A stretch of DNA of 64,000 nt, from positions 21,936 to 85,935 of the forward strand of contig NZ_RSCL01000036.1 of the NCBI RefSeq assembly GCF_003991905.1. Reading direction: 5' to 3'. The notes under the pieces were generated by a model. That model did no database searches. It worked only from the letters and a program-made list of their open reading frames with translations, and was not told where the DNA came from. The stretch comes from Dulcicalothrix desertica PCC 7102 (lineage in GTDB: Bacteria > Cyanobacteriota > Cyanobacteriia > Cyanobacteriales > Nostocaceae). Positions 45,001 through 56,700 of the stretch are shown one piece after another (position 1 is the stretch's first letter; each line of letters starts with the position of its first letter). Position numbers and translations under genes: made by a program.

Positions 45001-48000
45001 GCATCACAAACATGACTTGAAATAAGGGGTTATGGCTAAGGTTTCGCTCTGGTTGTAATTCTTCTACCAGTTTTTCAAAGGGTACATCCTGATGAGCATA
45101 TGCTTGCAAGGTTTTTTCTTTGATACCTAAAAGCAAGTTTAAAAACGAAGGATTATCACTCAGGTCAGTTCTAATTACAAGGGTATTGACAAAAAAGCCA
45201 ATTAACTCTTCAGTTTGTTTATGGTGACGATTGGCTATTGGAGTTCCAACTAATAAATCTTCTTGACCAGAATAACGCATTAACAGCGTTTTGAATACTC
45301 CTAATAATCCCATAAATAATGTGGCGCCTTGTACTTCACATAACTTTTTAAAGCCTTCGTAGTACTTGCGCTCTATTACAAAAGGTATTTCGCTACCACT
45401 GTAACTAGTAATTGCTGGACGAGGAAAATCGGTAGGTAATTCTAACGATTCTATATTTCCACCAAGTTCTTGCTTCCAATAATCAATTTGCTGTTGCAAC
45501 TGTGTTTTCTCAAAAATGTTGCGTTGCCAATAAGCAAAATCAGCATATTGTAAAGACAACGGAGGTAAAGCAGATGCTTTGGATGAGCAAAAAGCTGTAT
45601 AACACTGCGATAATTCCTTGACCATTATTCCCAATGACCAAGCATCAGAAACAATATGATGCATTACTGCAACAAATACATGATTATTATCTGCCAGTCG
45701 GTACAAATGAACCCGTAGCAAACAATCGCTTTCAAGGTTGAACGGACGCAGTGCTTCTTTTGTGACAATTTTTTCAAGCTGCTGTTCCTGTTCTGCTTGA
45801 GATAAATAACTTAAATCAGTGGTGATTATAGATATATGATTTGATTCATTGATTATTTGAATTGGGTTCCCGTACTCATCCTGAGAAAATGTAGTGCGTA
45901 ATACTTCGTGGCGCCCGACGATTTCTTGTAAACTACGCTCAAACGCTGAACTGTTTAAACATCCGTTCATGCTCAAGCCAATAACAATATTATAAGCGGG
46001 ATTATTTGGCTCTAGTTTATCAAGGAACCAAAGTCTAGATTGAGCAAATGAGAGCGGCAGATTTTCTATGGTGTGTCTTGGCGCCAGTTCAATTTTAGTA
46101 CTATTGTTCGCAACATCTCCACTATCAACAAGTAAATCGATTTGTTCAGCTTGTTGACTCACGGTTGGATATTCAAAAACTGTTCGCAATGGCAACCCAA
46201 CTTTAAATTCTTCGCGAATACGTGAAACAAGTTTTGTTGCGAGTAAAGAATGTCCCCCCATTTGGAAAAAGTCTTCTTCTCGTCCAATTCGTTCTACACC
46301 CAGTACATTGCTCCAAATTACAGATAATTTTTCTTCGGTGGGAGTTTGGGGTTGAACAAAAACATCCTTGATACTAACTTCTTCGCGACTTGGTGCTGGT
46401 AAAGCTAGTTTATCGAGCTTACCACTAGGAGTCATGGGAAGCTTTTCCAACATCATAAATGTAGTAGGACGCATATATTCTGGAAGTTGTTCGCGTACTT
46501 GCTCTTGAAGTTGGGGAATAAGTGCTTTAGTAAAACTTGCTTTCAACGGGTTAGTTGAGTATGGTTGAATGAGTTTGGTTGGCGCCAAATCAATCAATGG
46601 CATTACTGGACAACGTTTTGTATTCTCTATGGCTGGATAAAAGCAAGCATCAAAATAATTGGGATGCGTTGGTGAGTAGCTAATTACAACTTGGCAACCT
46701 GTTTCAGTAGCAATCCGCTGTAACTGTGATGGGTTAATAGCTTTGGTTTCTTCAACAAGACGAGCATTGGGAATATTTCGCCAACCAATGGGAGATTCTA
46801 AGTTATTGAGAATTTGATGTAAGTTTTTTAAATCTATATCTGCTTGTTGCCAAGAAAGCCATGTACTATTTAATATTGTGTTTACGGCGCCGACTTTTCG
46901 ATGCAGAATTACATCATAACGGTATTTAGTTAATTCATTATCAGAGGTGCCTTGTTTGAGGTGAACTTCGACTGCATCTACACAGTCAAAAACTTGGCGA
47001 AGGTTTATAAAGTAAGCAGGGTCAATAACGAGTTCGTTTTCTTTTTCTGCTAGGCGCCTTACAAAGGCAGAAAATGCTGTATCATCTATGTCATCACCAG
47101 CTTGAGCCAAAGCCACACTAGTATAAAAAGATTCTAGTAGCCCAAAATGACGATTATCACCAATAAATAAACTACCTCCAGGTACTAGCGCGCGCAACGC
47201 TTTTTCAATAACCTGTTGAAAATACTCTATAGAGGGGAAATATTGGGCGACCGAGTTAATAATAATGGTATCAAAATAAGATTCGGGAATATTATCAAAG
47301 TCAGTTGCTTCGCGATGTAGTAAATTTACCCCAGGTAAAGAATGTTGAGTAAGATCTTTTAAACGGTTAATAGCTGTAGAAGAAAAATCAGTAGCCCAAT
47401 AAGATTCAGCTTGAGGAGCAATATTAAAAAGTATCATGCCTGTACCACATCCTATTTCTAGGACATGTTTTGGGGCAAGGGTTTTAATACGTGATAAAGT
47501 ATTATCTAGCCACTCGCGCATTTCTTCTGCTTTTATCGGTTTACCATCATAGCTGTTATTCCAACCGACAATGTTAAAGCTAATATTTTCCTCGTCTATC
47601 TTGTCGCTACCTCCGTAAGTTTCATCAAAAGTATATTGCCATTCTTGATTTTGCTCAATTGTGAACGTATCTGATATTTCATGATTGGTGAAATTATTTT
47701 GAGGTATAATGTAAGCTACTAAACGTATATCTTCTTGCTCACCATAAGTCATAACGCGAGCTTCACGCACACCAGGGTGACGCTGTAAAACTGCTTCAAT
47801 TTCACCCAGCTCTAAGCGAAAACCGCGTATTTTAACTTGATGGTCGTTACGTCCTAAATATTCAATTTCTCCATTAGCAAGATAGCGAGCTAAATCACCT
47901 GTTTTGTAAAGTCGTTCTCCTTCTGTATTAACAGGGTTAACCACCATGCGCTCGGCGGTTAATTGTGGACGGTTGAGATAACCGCGACTTATACCTGCTC

Positions 48001-50521
48001 CACCAACATATATTTCACCTACCACACCTGTTGGAACAGGTTGATGATTATGGTCAAGAATGTAGAGACAAAGGTCAGGAATTGCTTTACCAATAACACT
48101 TCCTAAACGTTTTTTGACATCGCGTAAACGAATGGGACGGTAAGTTACATGAACCGTTGTTTCCGTAATCCCATACATATTTACTAAAAGTGGGAAATTC
48201 TCGTCATGACGTTCAAACCAAGGCTCTAAACTAGGTAAATCTAAGGCTTCTCCACCAAAAATTACATAGCGCAAATTTAGCTCGCTTTCTCGGCGCTCAA
48301 TTTCTTCTGCCTGCATCAATTGTCTAAAAGCTGACGGTGTTTGATTTAAGACAGTGACTCTAGCATCGCATAATAAGTTATAAAAATCTTCTGGTGAACG
48401 GCTGACTAAGTAGGGGACAATAACCAGGCGCCCACCGAAGAATAAGGCGCCCCAAATTTCCCACACAGAAAAATCGAAAGCGTGAGAATGGAATAAAGTC
48501 CACACATCTTTTTCGTTGAAGCGAAACCACTGTGCCGTTGCCAACATCAAGCGCACAACATTACGATGAGTAACAACAACCCCTTTTGGTTTTCCTGTAG
48601 AACCAGAAGTATAGATTACATAAGCTGCATTATCTGGGGTTACAGAAACTTCTGGATTTTCTGAATTTTGCTGTGAAGCCGCTTCACAGCTATCAATAAA
48701 AACTTTTATGGCTGGATGGGGCGGAAGTTGATGCTCAAATTCAACTTGTGTAAGCAAAACTGATATTTCGCTATCTTCAAGCATATAAGCAACTCGTTCG
48801 CGTGGATATTCTGGGTCAAAAGGAACATAAGTTGCACCAGCTTTAAGAATTGCCAGGATACCAATTACTGTATCAAAAGAACGAGCTACCCAAAGCCCAA
48901 CTCGTGATTCGGGCTTAACACCCAAACTGATGAGATAATTAGCTAATTGATTTGCGCGCTCGTCTAATTCTTGATAAGTTAGAGTTTCCTTTCCATAAAC
49001 TAATGCGGTATTTTTTGGACGTTTTGCTGCTTGTTGGCTAAAAATTTGATGGAGACAATCTTTAACTGGAAAACTTTGAGGCGCCTTAACTGGCATTAAC
49101 TGAGCATATTCGGCATCTTGCAGAATTGGTACACAACTTACTGGGGTATCGGGTTGTGCTACTAAATTTTTCAACAGGTTGCTAAAATGACCTGCAATAC
49201 GTTCAACAGTGTCTCGTGTAAATAAATCGACGTTGTAGGAGAAAACAGCGCTTAAACTATCTGAATGTTCTGTAACAAAAAGTTCTAAATCAAAGCGAGC
49301 AGCATCTTGACTTGCCAAAGTTGTTATTTGCAAATCACCATCTGCGAAGTTAGGCTTTGGAGCATTAAGTAAAGTAAAAGCTATTTGAAATAAGGGATTT
49401 CTACTGGTATCGCGTTCAACATTTAATCTATCAACTAGTGATTCAAAAGGTACTTCCCCATGTTCAAATGCTTCTAATACCGTTTCTTGAACTTGTCTTA
49501 AAAGGCTACGAAAACTAGGTTCTCCTGATAAGTCAGTGCGAATTACCAACATATTCACAAAGAAACCAATCAGCTTTTCGGCGCCGCTACCTGGACGGTT
49601 AGCAATAGAAGTTCCTACACTTACATCTTCTTGACTGGAGTAACGCGCTAAAAGCACAGCAAAAGCAGTCATTAAAGTTGTAAAAAGAGTAGTACTTTCT
49701 TCGAGACTAATAGCACGAATTGCACGAGTTAGTTCTGACGGTATAGAAAAATTAACTAAATCTCCTCGGAATGACTGTAGGTTTGGTCTAGGAAAATCAA
49801 GAGGAAATTGTAAAACTGGTAATTCAGCTAATTGCTTTTCCCAATAGCTCAGGTGTGACTCTAAAGAAGAATTAGATAATTTCTCTTTTTGCCAAATTGA
49901 ATAATCAGCGTATTGAATTTTTAGTTCTTCAAGAGAAGAAGTATCACCTTTAAGAGCTAATTGGTATAAATAAGCTAATTCTTCTAAAAATACACCAATT
50001 GACCAGCCATCAGCGATAATATGATGAAGCGTTAGTGTGAGAATGCTTTGCAAAGAGTTGATTTGAAAAACCCGCATTCTAACTAAAGAACCCTTTTCTA
50101 GGTCAAAAGCGTGTCCAGCTTCTGAACGTGTTACCGTAGAGATTTGTTTTTCAATTTCAATGTCTGACAGATGACTCCAGTCTTCCCATAGAAGTTCGGT
50201 TAATGCATTTGCATGAATTTGTTGCCAAGGTGTACCATCAACAGCTGTAAATGTAGTGCGAAGACTTTCGTGTCTTTTTTGCAACTGTTCAAAAGCTTGT
50301 TGTAATGCCTTTACGTGAAGCTTTCCATCTAGACGAAAAACGGAACAAATATTGTAAGCTGAGGAAGTAGGTTCTAATTCGTGTAAAAACCACAAACGGC
50401 TTTGTTGAAAAGATGCTGGCGCCTGTTGCAAACCATATCGTGGTATAATTAAACTTTGTTCGGCTTCAATTTCAATTCCTTCTTCTTGAAGTATTAATTC
50501 TAACAGTTCAAAGTCTTGCAT
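42083..50521 (-). CDS. NRPS, two modules: C-A(MT)-T-C-A-T-TE
   Basis: 2812 residues, cytoplasmic. Domains by rough residue: C (20-450, HHIIADG), A (490-1380) with an inserted methyltransferase (about 955-1290, LEIGCGTGM), T (Ser at 1423, GGHSLLA), C (1490-1930, HHIVSDA), A (1950-2450), T (2488), TE (2545-2812, GYSLGG at about 2627, with His in GNHETLL). The first A code read by eye is DFWNIGMVHK, the standard Thr code, so with the methyltransferase it adds N-methyl-Thr. The second code is about DGAEVAEVSK, which matches no code I know. Its Glu at the 278 position is common with basic residues. The TE releases the product, perhaps as a ring. It follows the three-module NRPS by 242 bp and is clearly its continuation. 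Confidence 0.93.
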   Translation of the reverse strand: MQDFELLELILQEEGIEIEAEQSLIIPRYGLQQAPASFQQSRLWFLHELEPTSSAYNICSVFRLDGKLHVKALQQAFEQLQKRHESLRTTFTAVDGTPWQQIHANALTELLWEDWSHLSDIEIEKQISTVTRSEAGHAFDLEKGSLVRMRVFQINSLQSILTLTLHHIIADGWSIGVFLEELAYLYQLALKGDTSSLEELKIQYADYSIWQKEKLSNSSLESHLSYWEKQLAELPVLQFPLDFPRPNLQSFRGDLVNFSIPSELTRAIRAISLEESTTLFTTLMTAFAVLLARYSSQEDVSVGTSIANRPGSGAEKLIGFFVNMLVIRTDLSGEPSFRSLLRQVQETVLEAFEHGEVPFESLVDRLNVERDTSRNPLFQIAFTLLNAPKPNFADGDLQITTLASQDAARFDLELFVTEHSDSLSAVFSYNVDLFTRDTVERIAGHFSNLLKNLVAQPDTPVSCVPILQDAEYAQLMPVKAPQSFPVKDCLHQIFSQQAAKRPKNTALVYGKETLTYQELDERANQLANYLISLGVKPESRVGLWVARSFDTVIGILAILKAGATYVPFDPEYPRERVAYMLEDSEISVLLTQVEFEHQLPPHPAIKVFIDSCEAASQQNSENPEVSVTPDNAAYVIYTSGSTGKPKGVVVTHRNVVRLMLATAQWFRFNEKDVWTLFHSHAFDFSVWEIWGALFFGGRLVIVPYLVSRSPEDFYNLLCDARVTVLNQTPSAFRQLMQAEEIERRESELNLRYVIFGGEALDLPSLEPWFERHDENFPLLVNMYGITETTVHVTYRPIRLRDVKKRLGSVIGKAIPDLCLYILDHNHQPVPTGVVGEIYVGGAGISRGYLNRPQLTAERMVVNPVNTEGERLYKTGDLARYLANGEIEYLGRNDHQVKIRGFRLELGEIEAVLQRHPGVREARVMTYGEQEDIRLVAYIIPQNNFTNHEISDTFTIEQNQEWQYTFDETYGGSDKIDEENISFNIVGWNNSYDGKPIKAEEMREWLDNTLSRIKTLAPKHVLEIGCGTGMILFNIAPQAESYWATDFSSTAINRLKDLTQHSLPGVNLLHREATDFDNIPESYFDTIIINSVAQYFPSIEYFQQVIEKALRALVPGGSLFIGDNRHFGLLESFYTSVALAQAGDDIDDTAFSAFVRRLAEKENELVIDPAYFINLRQVFDCVDAVEVHLKQGTSDNELTKYRYDVILHRKVGAVNTILNSTWLSWQQADIDLKNLHQILNNLESPIGWRNIPNARLVEETKAINPSQLQRIATETGCQVVISYSPTHPNYFDACFYPAIENTKRCPVMPLIDLAPTKLIQPYSTNPLKASFTKALIPQLQEQVREQLPEYMRPTTFMMLEKLPMTPSGKLDKLALPAPSREEVSIKDVFVQPQTPTEEKLSVIWSNVLGVERIGREEDFFQMGGHSLLATKLVSRIREEFKVGLPLRTVFEYPTVSQQAEQIDLLVDSGDVANNSTKIELAPRHTIENLPLSFAQSRLWFLDKLEPNNPAYNIVIGLSMNGCLNSSAFERSLQEIVGRHEVLRTTFSQDEYGNPIQIINESNHISIITTDLSYLSQAEQEQQLEKIVTKEALRPFNLESDCLLRVHLYRLADNNHVFVAVMHHIVSDAWSLGIMVKELSQCYTAFCSSKASALPPLSLQYADFAYWQRNIFEKTQLQQQIDYWKQELGGNIESLELPTDFPRPAITSYSGSEIPFVIERKYYEGFKKLCEVQGATLFMGLLGVFKTLLMRYSGQEDLLVGTPIANRHHKQTEELIGFFVNTLVIRTDLSDNPSFLNLLLGIKEKTLQAYAHQDVPFEKLVEELQPERNLSHNPLFQVMFVMQNAQIGELELPGLNLSPLPMKSTTVKFDLSLSMSETEQGLEGVWEYNTDLFAATTISRMIEHFQNLLAEIVINPQQRVSELRLLKQAEQHQLLQNWRLNVEPLDEQLQKLCIHQWFEIQVERTQGAIAVEYEQQQLTYRELNERANQLAHYLQSKKVGAEVLVGICVERSLEMVVGILGILKAGGAYVPLDPTYPQERLALILESQVSVLLTQQRLISNLPHHDCVVCLDTDWQAISQHSKENLVQLVQPENLAYLIYTSGSTGKPKGVMIQHCSLVNYTMARITECRLNSSDKVLQFASISFDGAVAEIFSTLAKGATLVLRTPGMLTVTTFVEYCRNYKVTVLELPTAYWHQVAFEVAEGNVVLPECLRVVVVAGERVIPERVDLWRKCVGAYPQLINEYGPTEATVSATSCNLSKLQQLNGREVAIGKPLPNLQVYLLDKNLQLVPVGVPGELYIGGVALARGYHNQPYLTADKFIPNPFSEGARLYKTGDLARYLPNGNIEYLGRIDNQVKIRGFRIEPGEVETVLAQHQQVREVAVVVREDKPGEKRLVAYVVSNDKNTSDLRAYLKEKLPAYMIPPTFVMLETLPVTPNGKVDRKALPTPSVDNYQASKISPRTSLESKLVKLWEEMLQVSPIGITDNFFDLGGHSLLAIRIITAMEKRLSISLSVTTFFREGTIEKIGAFLEQSYRTKGLEDSDILLPLETKGDKPPIFLVHPASGYGLPYSILAHHLGKNQPFYALQARGLDGKQQPLNTIEAMATTYIQAIREIYPNGDYVIGGYSLGGLIAFEMVSQLEKTGQVSNLLIIDTHPPLPDETNTQPDDDIALLIYIVEQIGIYFGVALNLDYNELVVMDKAQQLEHVVQILQNHQIITPSESLNSGKNMIIGLINVLKASSQASSYYQPKPIQTDISLFNTPALANKFSQDASLGWRKLTSGQVHIHQVTGNHETLLQEPHVQQLSIALQAALK

Positions 50522-50660
50522 AGGGTTTTATAGTACAAATTAAATATAGCTTTACATTATTTATAGACTTTTAGAATGCGCGCGTCGATATAGAAAAGTT
50601 AGGGATTATCGAATACGGAAGCTTAACTTATTAAGCATAAGATGATGTGGTTCGGCGGAA

Positions 50661-50759
50661 TTAAACCCCACCCCCAACCCCTCCCCGCGAGCGGAGAGGG
50701 GAGTAAGAGTTTTTTCCCCCTCCCCGTATACGGGGAGGGGGTTAGGGGGTGGGGTTTAA
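50661..50759. repeat. Large inverted repeat between the two NRPS genes
   Basis: Left arm TTAAACCCCACCCCCAACCC pairs with the right arm GGGGGTTAGGGGGTGGGG and beyond, about 27 bp, with a second smaller stem inside (CTCCCCGCGAGCGGAGAGG). A one-arm version is at 61739-61780. It lies directly after the stop of the upstream NRPS gene (minus strand). It could attenuate or terminate transcription between the two synthetases, or be only a parasitic repeat. Confidence 0.75.
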
Positions 50760-50763
50760 TTTT

Positions 50764-53700
50764 TTAACGTTTTGTTTGTAGCAGCTTGGCTTTTTCCTCC
50801 GGTGTCATCTGTTTCATGCGTAAGAATGCTTTGGCTATTTTCTCAGTGCGTCCTGGTTGGGTTTCTTTGCCAGTGATTAGTTGTGCTGTTTTCTCGATTG
50901 TTAACGCTGCAAACATTTCTCTTAGTGAAACGTCAACAAAGAAAACTTTTCTAATAGTCGCATGAATTTGTGCTGCAATCAAAGAATGTCCACCTAGGTC
51001 GAAGAAGTTATCTTTTACACCTATGCTCTCTATATTCATTATTGATTGCCAAATATCAACTAACGCTGCTTCAATATCATTTCTAGGCGCCGTATATCCA
51101 AGTCTAGAATCGAATGTAGGCGCCGCTAGGGCTTTTCTATCTATTTTGTTGTTGGGTGTTAGAGGCATTGCATCTAAATATACCCAAGCCGATGGAACCA
51201 TGTATTCAGGTAATTTTTCTAATACATATGCTCGGAGGTTTGAGGGTGATGGTTTGTCTGTATTGGGTTTAGCGACGAGATAAGCAACAAGTTTTTTGTC
51301 TGTACTTGTATTACTTGTATCATCGATAGCTTTGATTACAGCTTGAGCAATTTCTGGGTAATTGCCTACAACTGTCTCGATTTCTCCTAGTTCAATTCGG
51401 AAACCACGTATTTTAACTTGGTAATCTAAACGACCAAGAAACTCAATCTCTCCATTCGGTAGAAACCGCGCTAAGTCACCTGTACAGTACATTCGCGCTC
51501 CTGGTTCTTTTGAGAATGGATTGGGCACAAATCGCTCTGCTGTTAGGTTGGGTCTGGCTAAATAACCCCGCGCAACTCCGGCACCACCTATAAATAATTC
51601 TCCCACAATTCCGTTAGGAACTGGTTTTCCTGCACTGTCTAAAATGTAAATTGAGGTGTTGGCTATAGGTTGACCAATTGAAAGTGCATCTTCTGGCTGT
51701 TTGACTTGCTTAACGGTAGACCAAATTGTAGTTTCTGTTGGTCCGTAAACATTCCACAGTTCCACTCCAGCAAGTAGTAAAGATTTTGCTAAATCAATTG
51801 GCATTGCTTCACCTCCGCAAAAAACGCGGAAAGATTTGCTCGGTTGCCAACCTGCTGTTAGAAGTAATCTCCATGTTGCAGGAGTTGCCTGCATAACTGT
51901 TGCTTGAGTTTGCTGTAGCAATTGAACTAGCTTAAAACCATCGTAAACAGTTTCACGTTCTGCCACAACTAACCGCGCGCCTGTAATTAAGGGTAAGAAC
52001 AACTCTAAAATAGAAATGTCAAAACTTGTAGTTGTAACTGAGACAAATGTATCACTAACAGACATTCCTGGTTGAGAGCGGAAGCTCAATAAAAAGTTGA
52101 CGAGCGCGCTATGTGATATTTGTACTCCTTTTGGGCGCCCAGTGGAACCAGATGTATAAATAACGTAAGCTAAATGATTGTTGTGGTTATTACTTACAAC
52201 AGGTAATTCTTCTGCTTGTTGTGATGTTAGTTCAGACAGTAATACTGTTGTCGCTTGGGAAGACGGCAGTTGAGAAGCTAATTTCTCTTCGGTAATAATA
52301 AATTTAGCTCCGCTATCGGCAAGCATAAATTCCAGACGGTCACTTGGGAAAGATGGGTCAAGCCCAACGAAGGCGCCTCCCGCTTTTAAAATACCAAGAA
52401 ATGTAACCAACAAGTTGGCGTGACGCTCTAAGTACACAGCAACTAATGTCTCTTGAGTAACTCCCTTTTGTCGGAGTACTTGGGCAAACTGAAGAGATTT
52501 TTGTTCTAATTCTTCATAAGTCAACCACTCGGAACCGTTGAGAACTGCTAATGCATTGGGGGTGAGAGATGCTTGCTGACTAAATAGTTTATCTACGGTA
52601 ACTTGCGGGATTAAATTTGTGTCAGCTTTGTTATGGGTGAGTGCTTCAGCTTGACTTAACAAGCCAATTTCGCCAACAAACTCTAAATCTTCAGTAAAAT
52701 TCCGTAGAACTTGGGTTAAGTTATCTAGCAGCTTTTCTCTTTGTTCTACACTACCAATATTCTTTTGGAAAGCAATTTTTAAAGTTAAATCGTCTCCAGG
52801 TAATGCATATAAGGTGACAGGGTAATGAGTTTTTTCTAGTGACTGCACAGAACTAATAGATAGTTCGCTTTCCTCTTGCCGCAGAGTGTTATCTACTGGA
52901 TAATTTTCGTAAACAACTATAGATTCAAATAATGATTGTCCTCGTGGAATGTCAGAAAAACCTTGAATATCTACGAGACGACTAGAGGAATGTTGGTTGA
53001 TTTGTAATGTGCAATCGCGCAGTTGTTGTAACCATTGTTTTAATGGTGTTGCTTCATCTAAGGTGACACGTAAGGGTAGGGTGTTAATAAATAGACCTAC
53101 CATTTCTGATGACCCAGGTAATTCTGGCGGGCGCCCAGACACAGTAACACCAAAAACAACATCATTGGATGTGCTATATCGACTTAATAGGATACTCCAA
53201 GCTGCTTGAACTATGGTATTTAAAGTCACCCGATTTTTTTGTGCGACTGTAAGTAATTGCTGGTAAGTTTGATGACCAAGAGTTGTTTCTAAGGTTTGAT
53301 AATCAGAATTGGCATGTTTTAGTCCAAAACTGGTTGCTTGAGACAAATTACTCAATGAGTGGCGCCAAAAGTTAGCTACAGATGCTGAGTTTGATGGCTT
53401 ATTGTTTAAGTAGGCGATAAAATCACGATATGACGGCGCCTCATATTGTGGACGATTGTAGTAAAAATTAATTACCGAGCGGAAAATTAAAGGTAATGAC
53501 CAACCATCAAGCAAAAGATGGTGATGAGTCCATAAAAATCGCCATTGTTGCTCCCCTGTTTTTAATAACGTTAACCGCATCAGGGGAGGAGTTTCTAAAC
53601 AAAACCCTTGCTGACGGTCTGTTTTTAAAAGTTCGTTCCACTGACTATTTATAGACTCAGCATCTAGTGCAGACCAATCTTCGTAAACAAAAGGTAAGTT

Positions 53701-56700
53701 TACCCGTTGATGAATTCGCTGCAACGGTCGAGGTAAATCTTGCTGGATAAAAGTCGCGCGCAAGCTGGGATGCTTATCTATAGTGCGTTCCCAAGCTTGT
53801 TTCCAAGCACTTGTTTCCAAAACTCCCGTCATTTCACCCGTTACTTGCTGAAGGTAAACCCCGCTTTCTAATTCGTAGTTGGCGTGGAAAAGCATTCCCT
53901 CTTGAACTGGTGCAAGTGGATAAATATCTTCTACATTATTTTCCTCAATTACAATAGTCGTGCTTTCTTGTAAAAGAGATTGAAAAGCTGTGTAAAATCT
54001 CTGCGCCAAAGCCTGAATAGTTTCTTCTTGATGTAATGCTTTGCTAAACACAAACCGCATTTGTAATTTGCCATTGATAATTAAACCAGTCACTTCCAAC
54101 TGGAACGGGCGCCTATTTTCGGGTGCCCTCGAAACTCCAGCATCTTCGGTAGCAGGGACAAAAGGCGCCGACTCGTTGCCAAAGTTTTCATCAAATTGCC
54201 CTAGGTAGTTAAATAAAATACCTTCAGGAATTTTTGGTAAGACATCAGCTAATTCTTGGCGACAGCTAAGTAAACCGTAGGAAATGCCGTTACTGGGTAA
54301 GTTTCCTAACTGTTGTTTTACAGCTTCTAGATTTTTTAACAAGCTGTCCGTTTTTCTTTTTAGTTTGAACGGGAACAGCGAGGTAAACCAACCCACAGCG
54401 TTAGAAACATCTAATGAAACCTCAAAATTACTTTCTCTACCGTGGCTTTCTAATGCAATAACTATCTCAGATTGCTGAGTCCATTCTGTTACTGCTTCGA
54501 GTAACACAGTTAACAATGCTTCTTGGATACGTATTTTATGAGCGCGCGGTAGTTCATAAAGCAAACTTTCAGTTTCACTCTGACTAAAATTACACTCGAT
54601 TTGTGCTATAGAGTCTTCAAAGTTATTTTCAAGATTTTCTGGAAAATCAAGTGGTAGTTCAGAGGTAGAGATTTGTTGTGTCCAAAAATCAAGGTCTTTC
54701 TCTAAGTTATTTTTTTCTTGCTGAGTATCACTCAAAAGATGTAATTGAGTTGCCCAAGTCGCAAAGTTACTTACCGACAAGCTAGCAAGTTGTTTCTGTA
54801 GCGCAATGGCTAGGTCTTGCAAAATTACTCGCCAAGAAACACCGTCTACTATTAAGTGATGGATAATGAGCAAGAGTTTATTTGGTGTGTCTCCCTCTAT
54901 TTGAAAATAAACTGCCCGGAACAGGGTACCTTCTTCTAAATTTAGTTGAGCTTGAAACTTACTAGCGATGGTTTGTAATGATGAGGCTTGACGCGCGCTT
55001 AATTCAACGACATCAAAAGTTACATGATTATCATTATTACTAAGATATTGCTTCCAACCGTTTGGTGTTTTGCGGAACCTGAGTTTTGTTGCTTCGTGAT
55101 TTTGGGCTATTTGAACTAAAGCTGTTTTTAGCTCTGCAACATCAAAGTTTTGTTTTAAATCTAGTAAAACTGCTTGGTTCCAATGTTCTGGTTTTGCAAA
55201 TGATTGTTGGAAAAACCACTGCTGTACTGGAGTTAGGGGTATTTCACTACCCACCGGAACTAAGGGAAGCGTTGTTGTTACTGATTTTTTAACGTTCGGC
55301 GCCAGTTGGATAATTTGCGGATAGTTAAATAAATCTTGGGGGGTAAAAGTAATTCCCAAACTTCTAGCTTTGGCTATTACTTGCAGACAAAGAATAGAAT
55401 CTCCTCCCAGGTCAAAGAAGTTATCTTCAATTCCTATATGGGGAAGTCGCAATACTTCAGACCAAATTTTTGTGAGATTTTTCTCAACTTCGTTTTGAGG
55501 AGCTACGTAAGTTTTATTTGTAACTGTTTGCTCTGCTTCCGGTTCAAGTAACGCATTTAAATTTATCTTGCCGTTGGGGAGTAATTCCCAAGTATCCACA
55601 TTCACAAACAAAGATGGCGCCATATAGCTGGGGAGAGTATTGCGGACTACTGAGCGCAATATATCCTGCCAATTGTTGGGAGCTTCTTTCAATTCTACAT
55701 AAGCTACTAAACGCGACCAAGCTTTAACTACTGCACGTACTACCCAAGGTTGCTGTTCTAAAACTGTAACAATTTCGTCCGTTTCAATGCGGAAACCACG
55801 TAGTTTAACTTGGTGGTCAATTCTACCGAGAAACTCAATTGTGCCATCCTGCAAATATCTAGCTCTATCTCCTGTACGATAGAAACGGGAGCCATTTGAA
55901 GAAAATGGATTTGGTAGAAAGCGTTCGGCAGTCATAAAAGGCGCCTGCCAGTAACCACGAGCTAATTGTTCGGAAGCTACATATAACTCGCCCTGAGTCC
56001 CAATAGGCACTGGTTGCAAATATTTATCTAGTATATATAAAGAAGTATTAAGTACTGGCTTACCAACGGGAATAGTAAGAGTATTTTCACTGACTCTACA
56101 AGAGTGAAAAGCTACATCAATAGTGGTTTCAGCAGGACCATAAAGGTTGATGAGGGGGATATTAAGAGTGTTTTGGAAATCATCCCATACCCGTTTTTTA
56201 AGTGCTTCACCACCACTAAATAATAGACGCAGGCTGGAACATTCACAAAATCCTGGTTCGTTAAGCAGAATCTCTAAAAGTGTTGGTACTACCTGTAACA
56301 AAGTAATATTGTTGTTTTTGATTGTCTCTACAAGGTAGGTAGTATCTTGATGTCCTCCCGGTTTTGCCATGACCAGTTTGGCGCCTGTCATTAAAGCAGC
56401 CCAAAATTCCCATACAGAAGCATCGAAACTGAATGGGGTTTTTTGTAAAATTGCATCAGATTGGTTTACAGCAAAAGTCTCTAAGAACCAAGCCATGTGA
56501 TTTGCTAAAGCTTGATGAGAAATAGCAATACCTTTAGCTCGCCCAGTTGAGCCGGATGTAAAAATAATATATGCTATTTGTTCTCCCAATACTGGTATGC
56601 CTAAATTTTCCGATGCTTGGCGCCTTATTTCTGAGTCATTATCTAAAAAGAACTGCGGAGTTATAACAATATTCGCTTTAGCATCTTGAAGCATCTCCTT

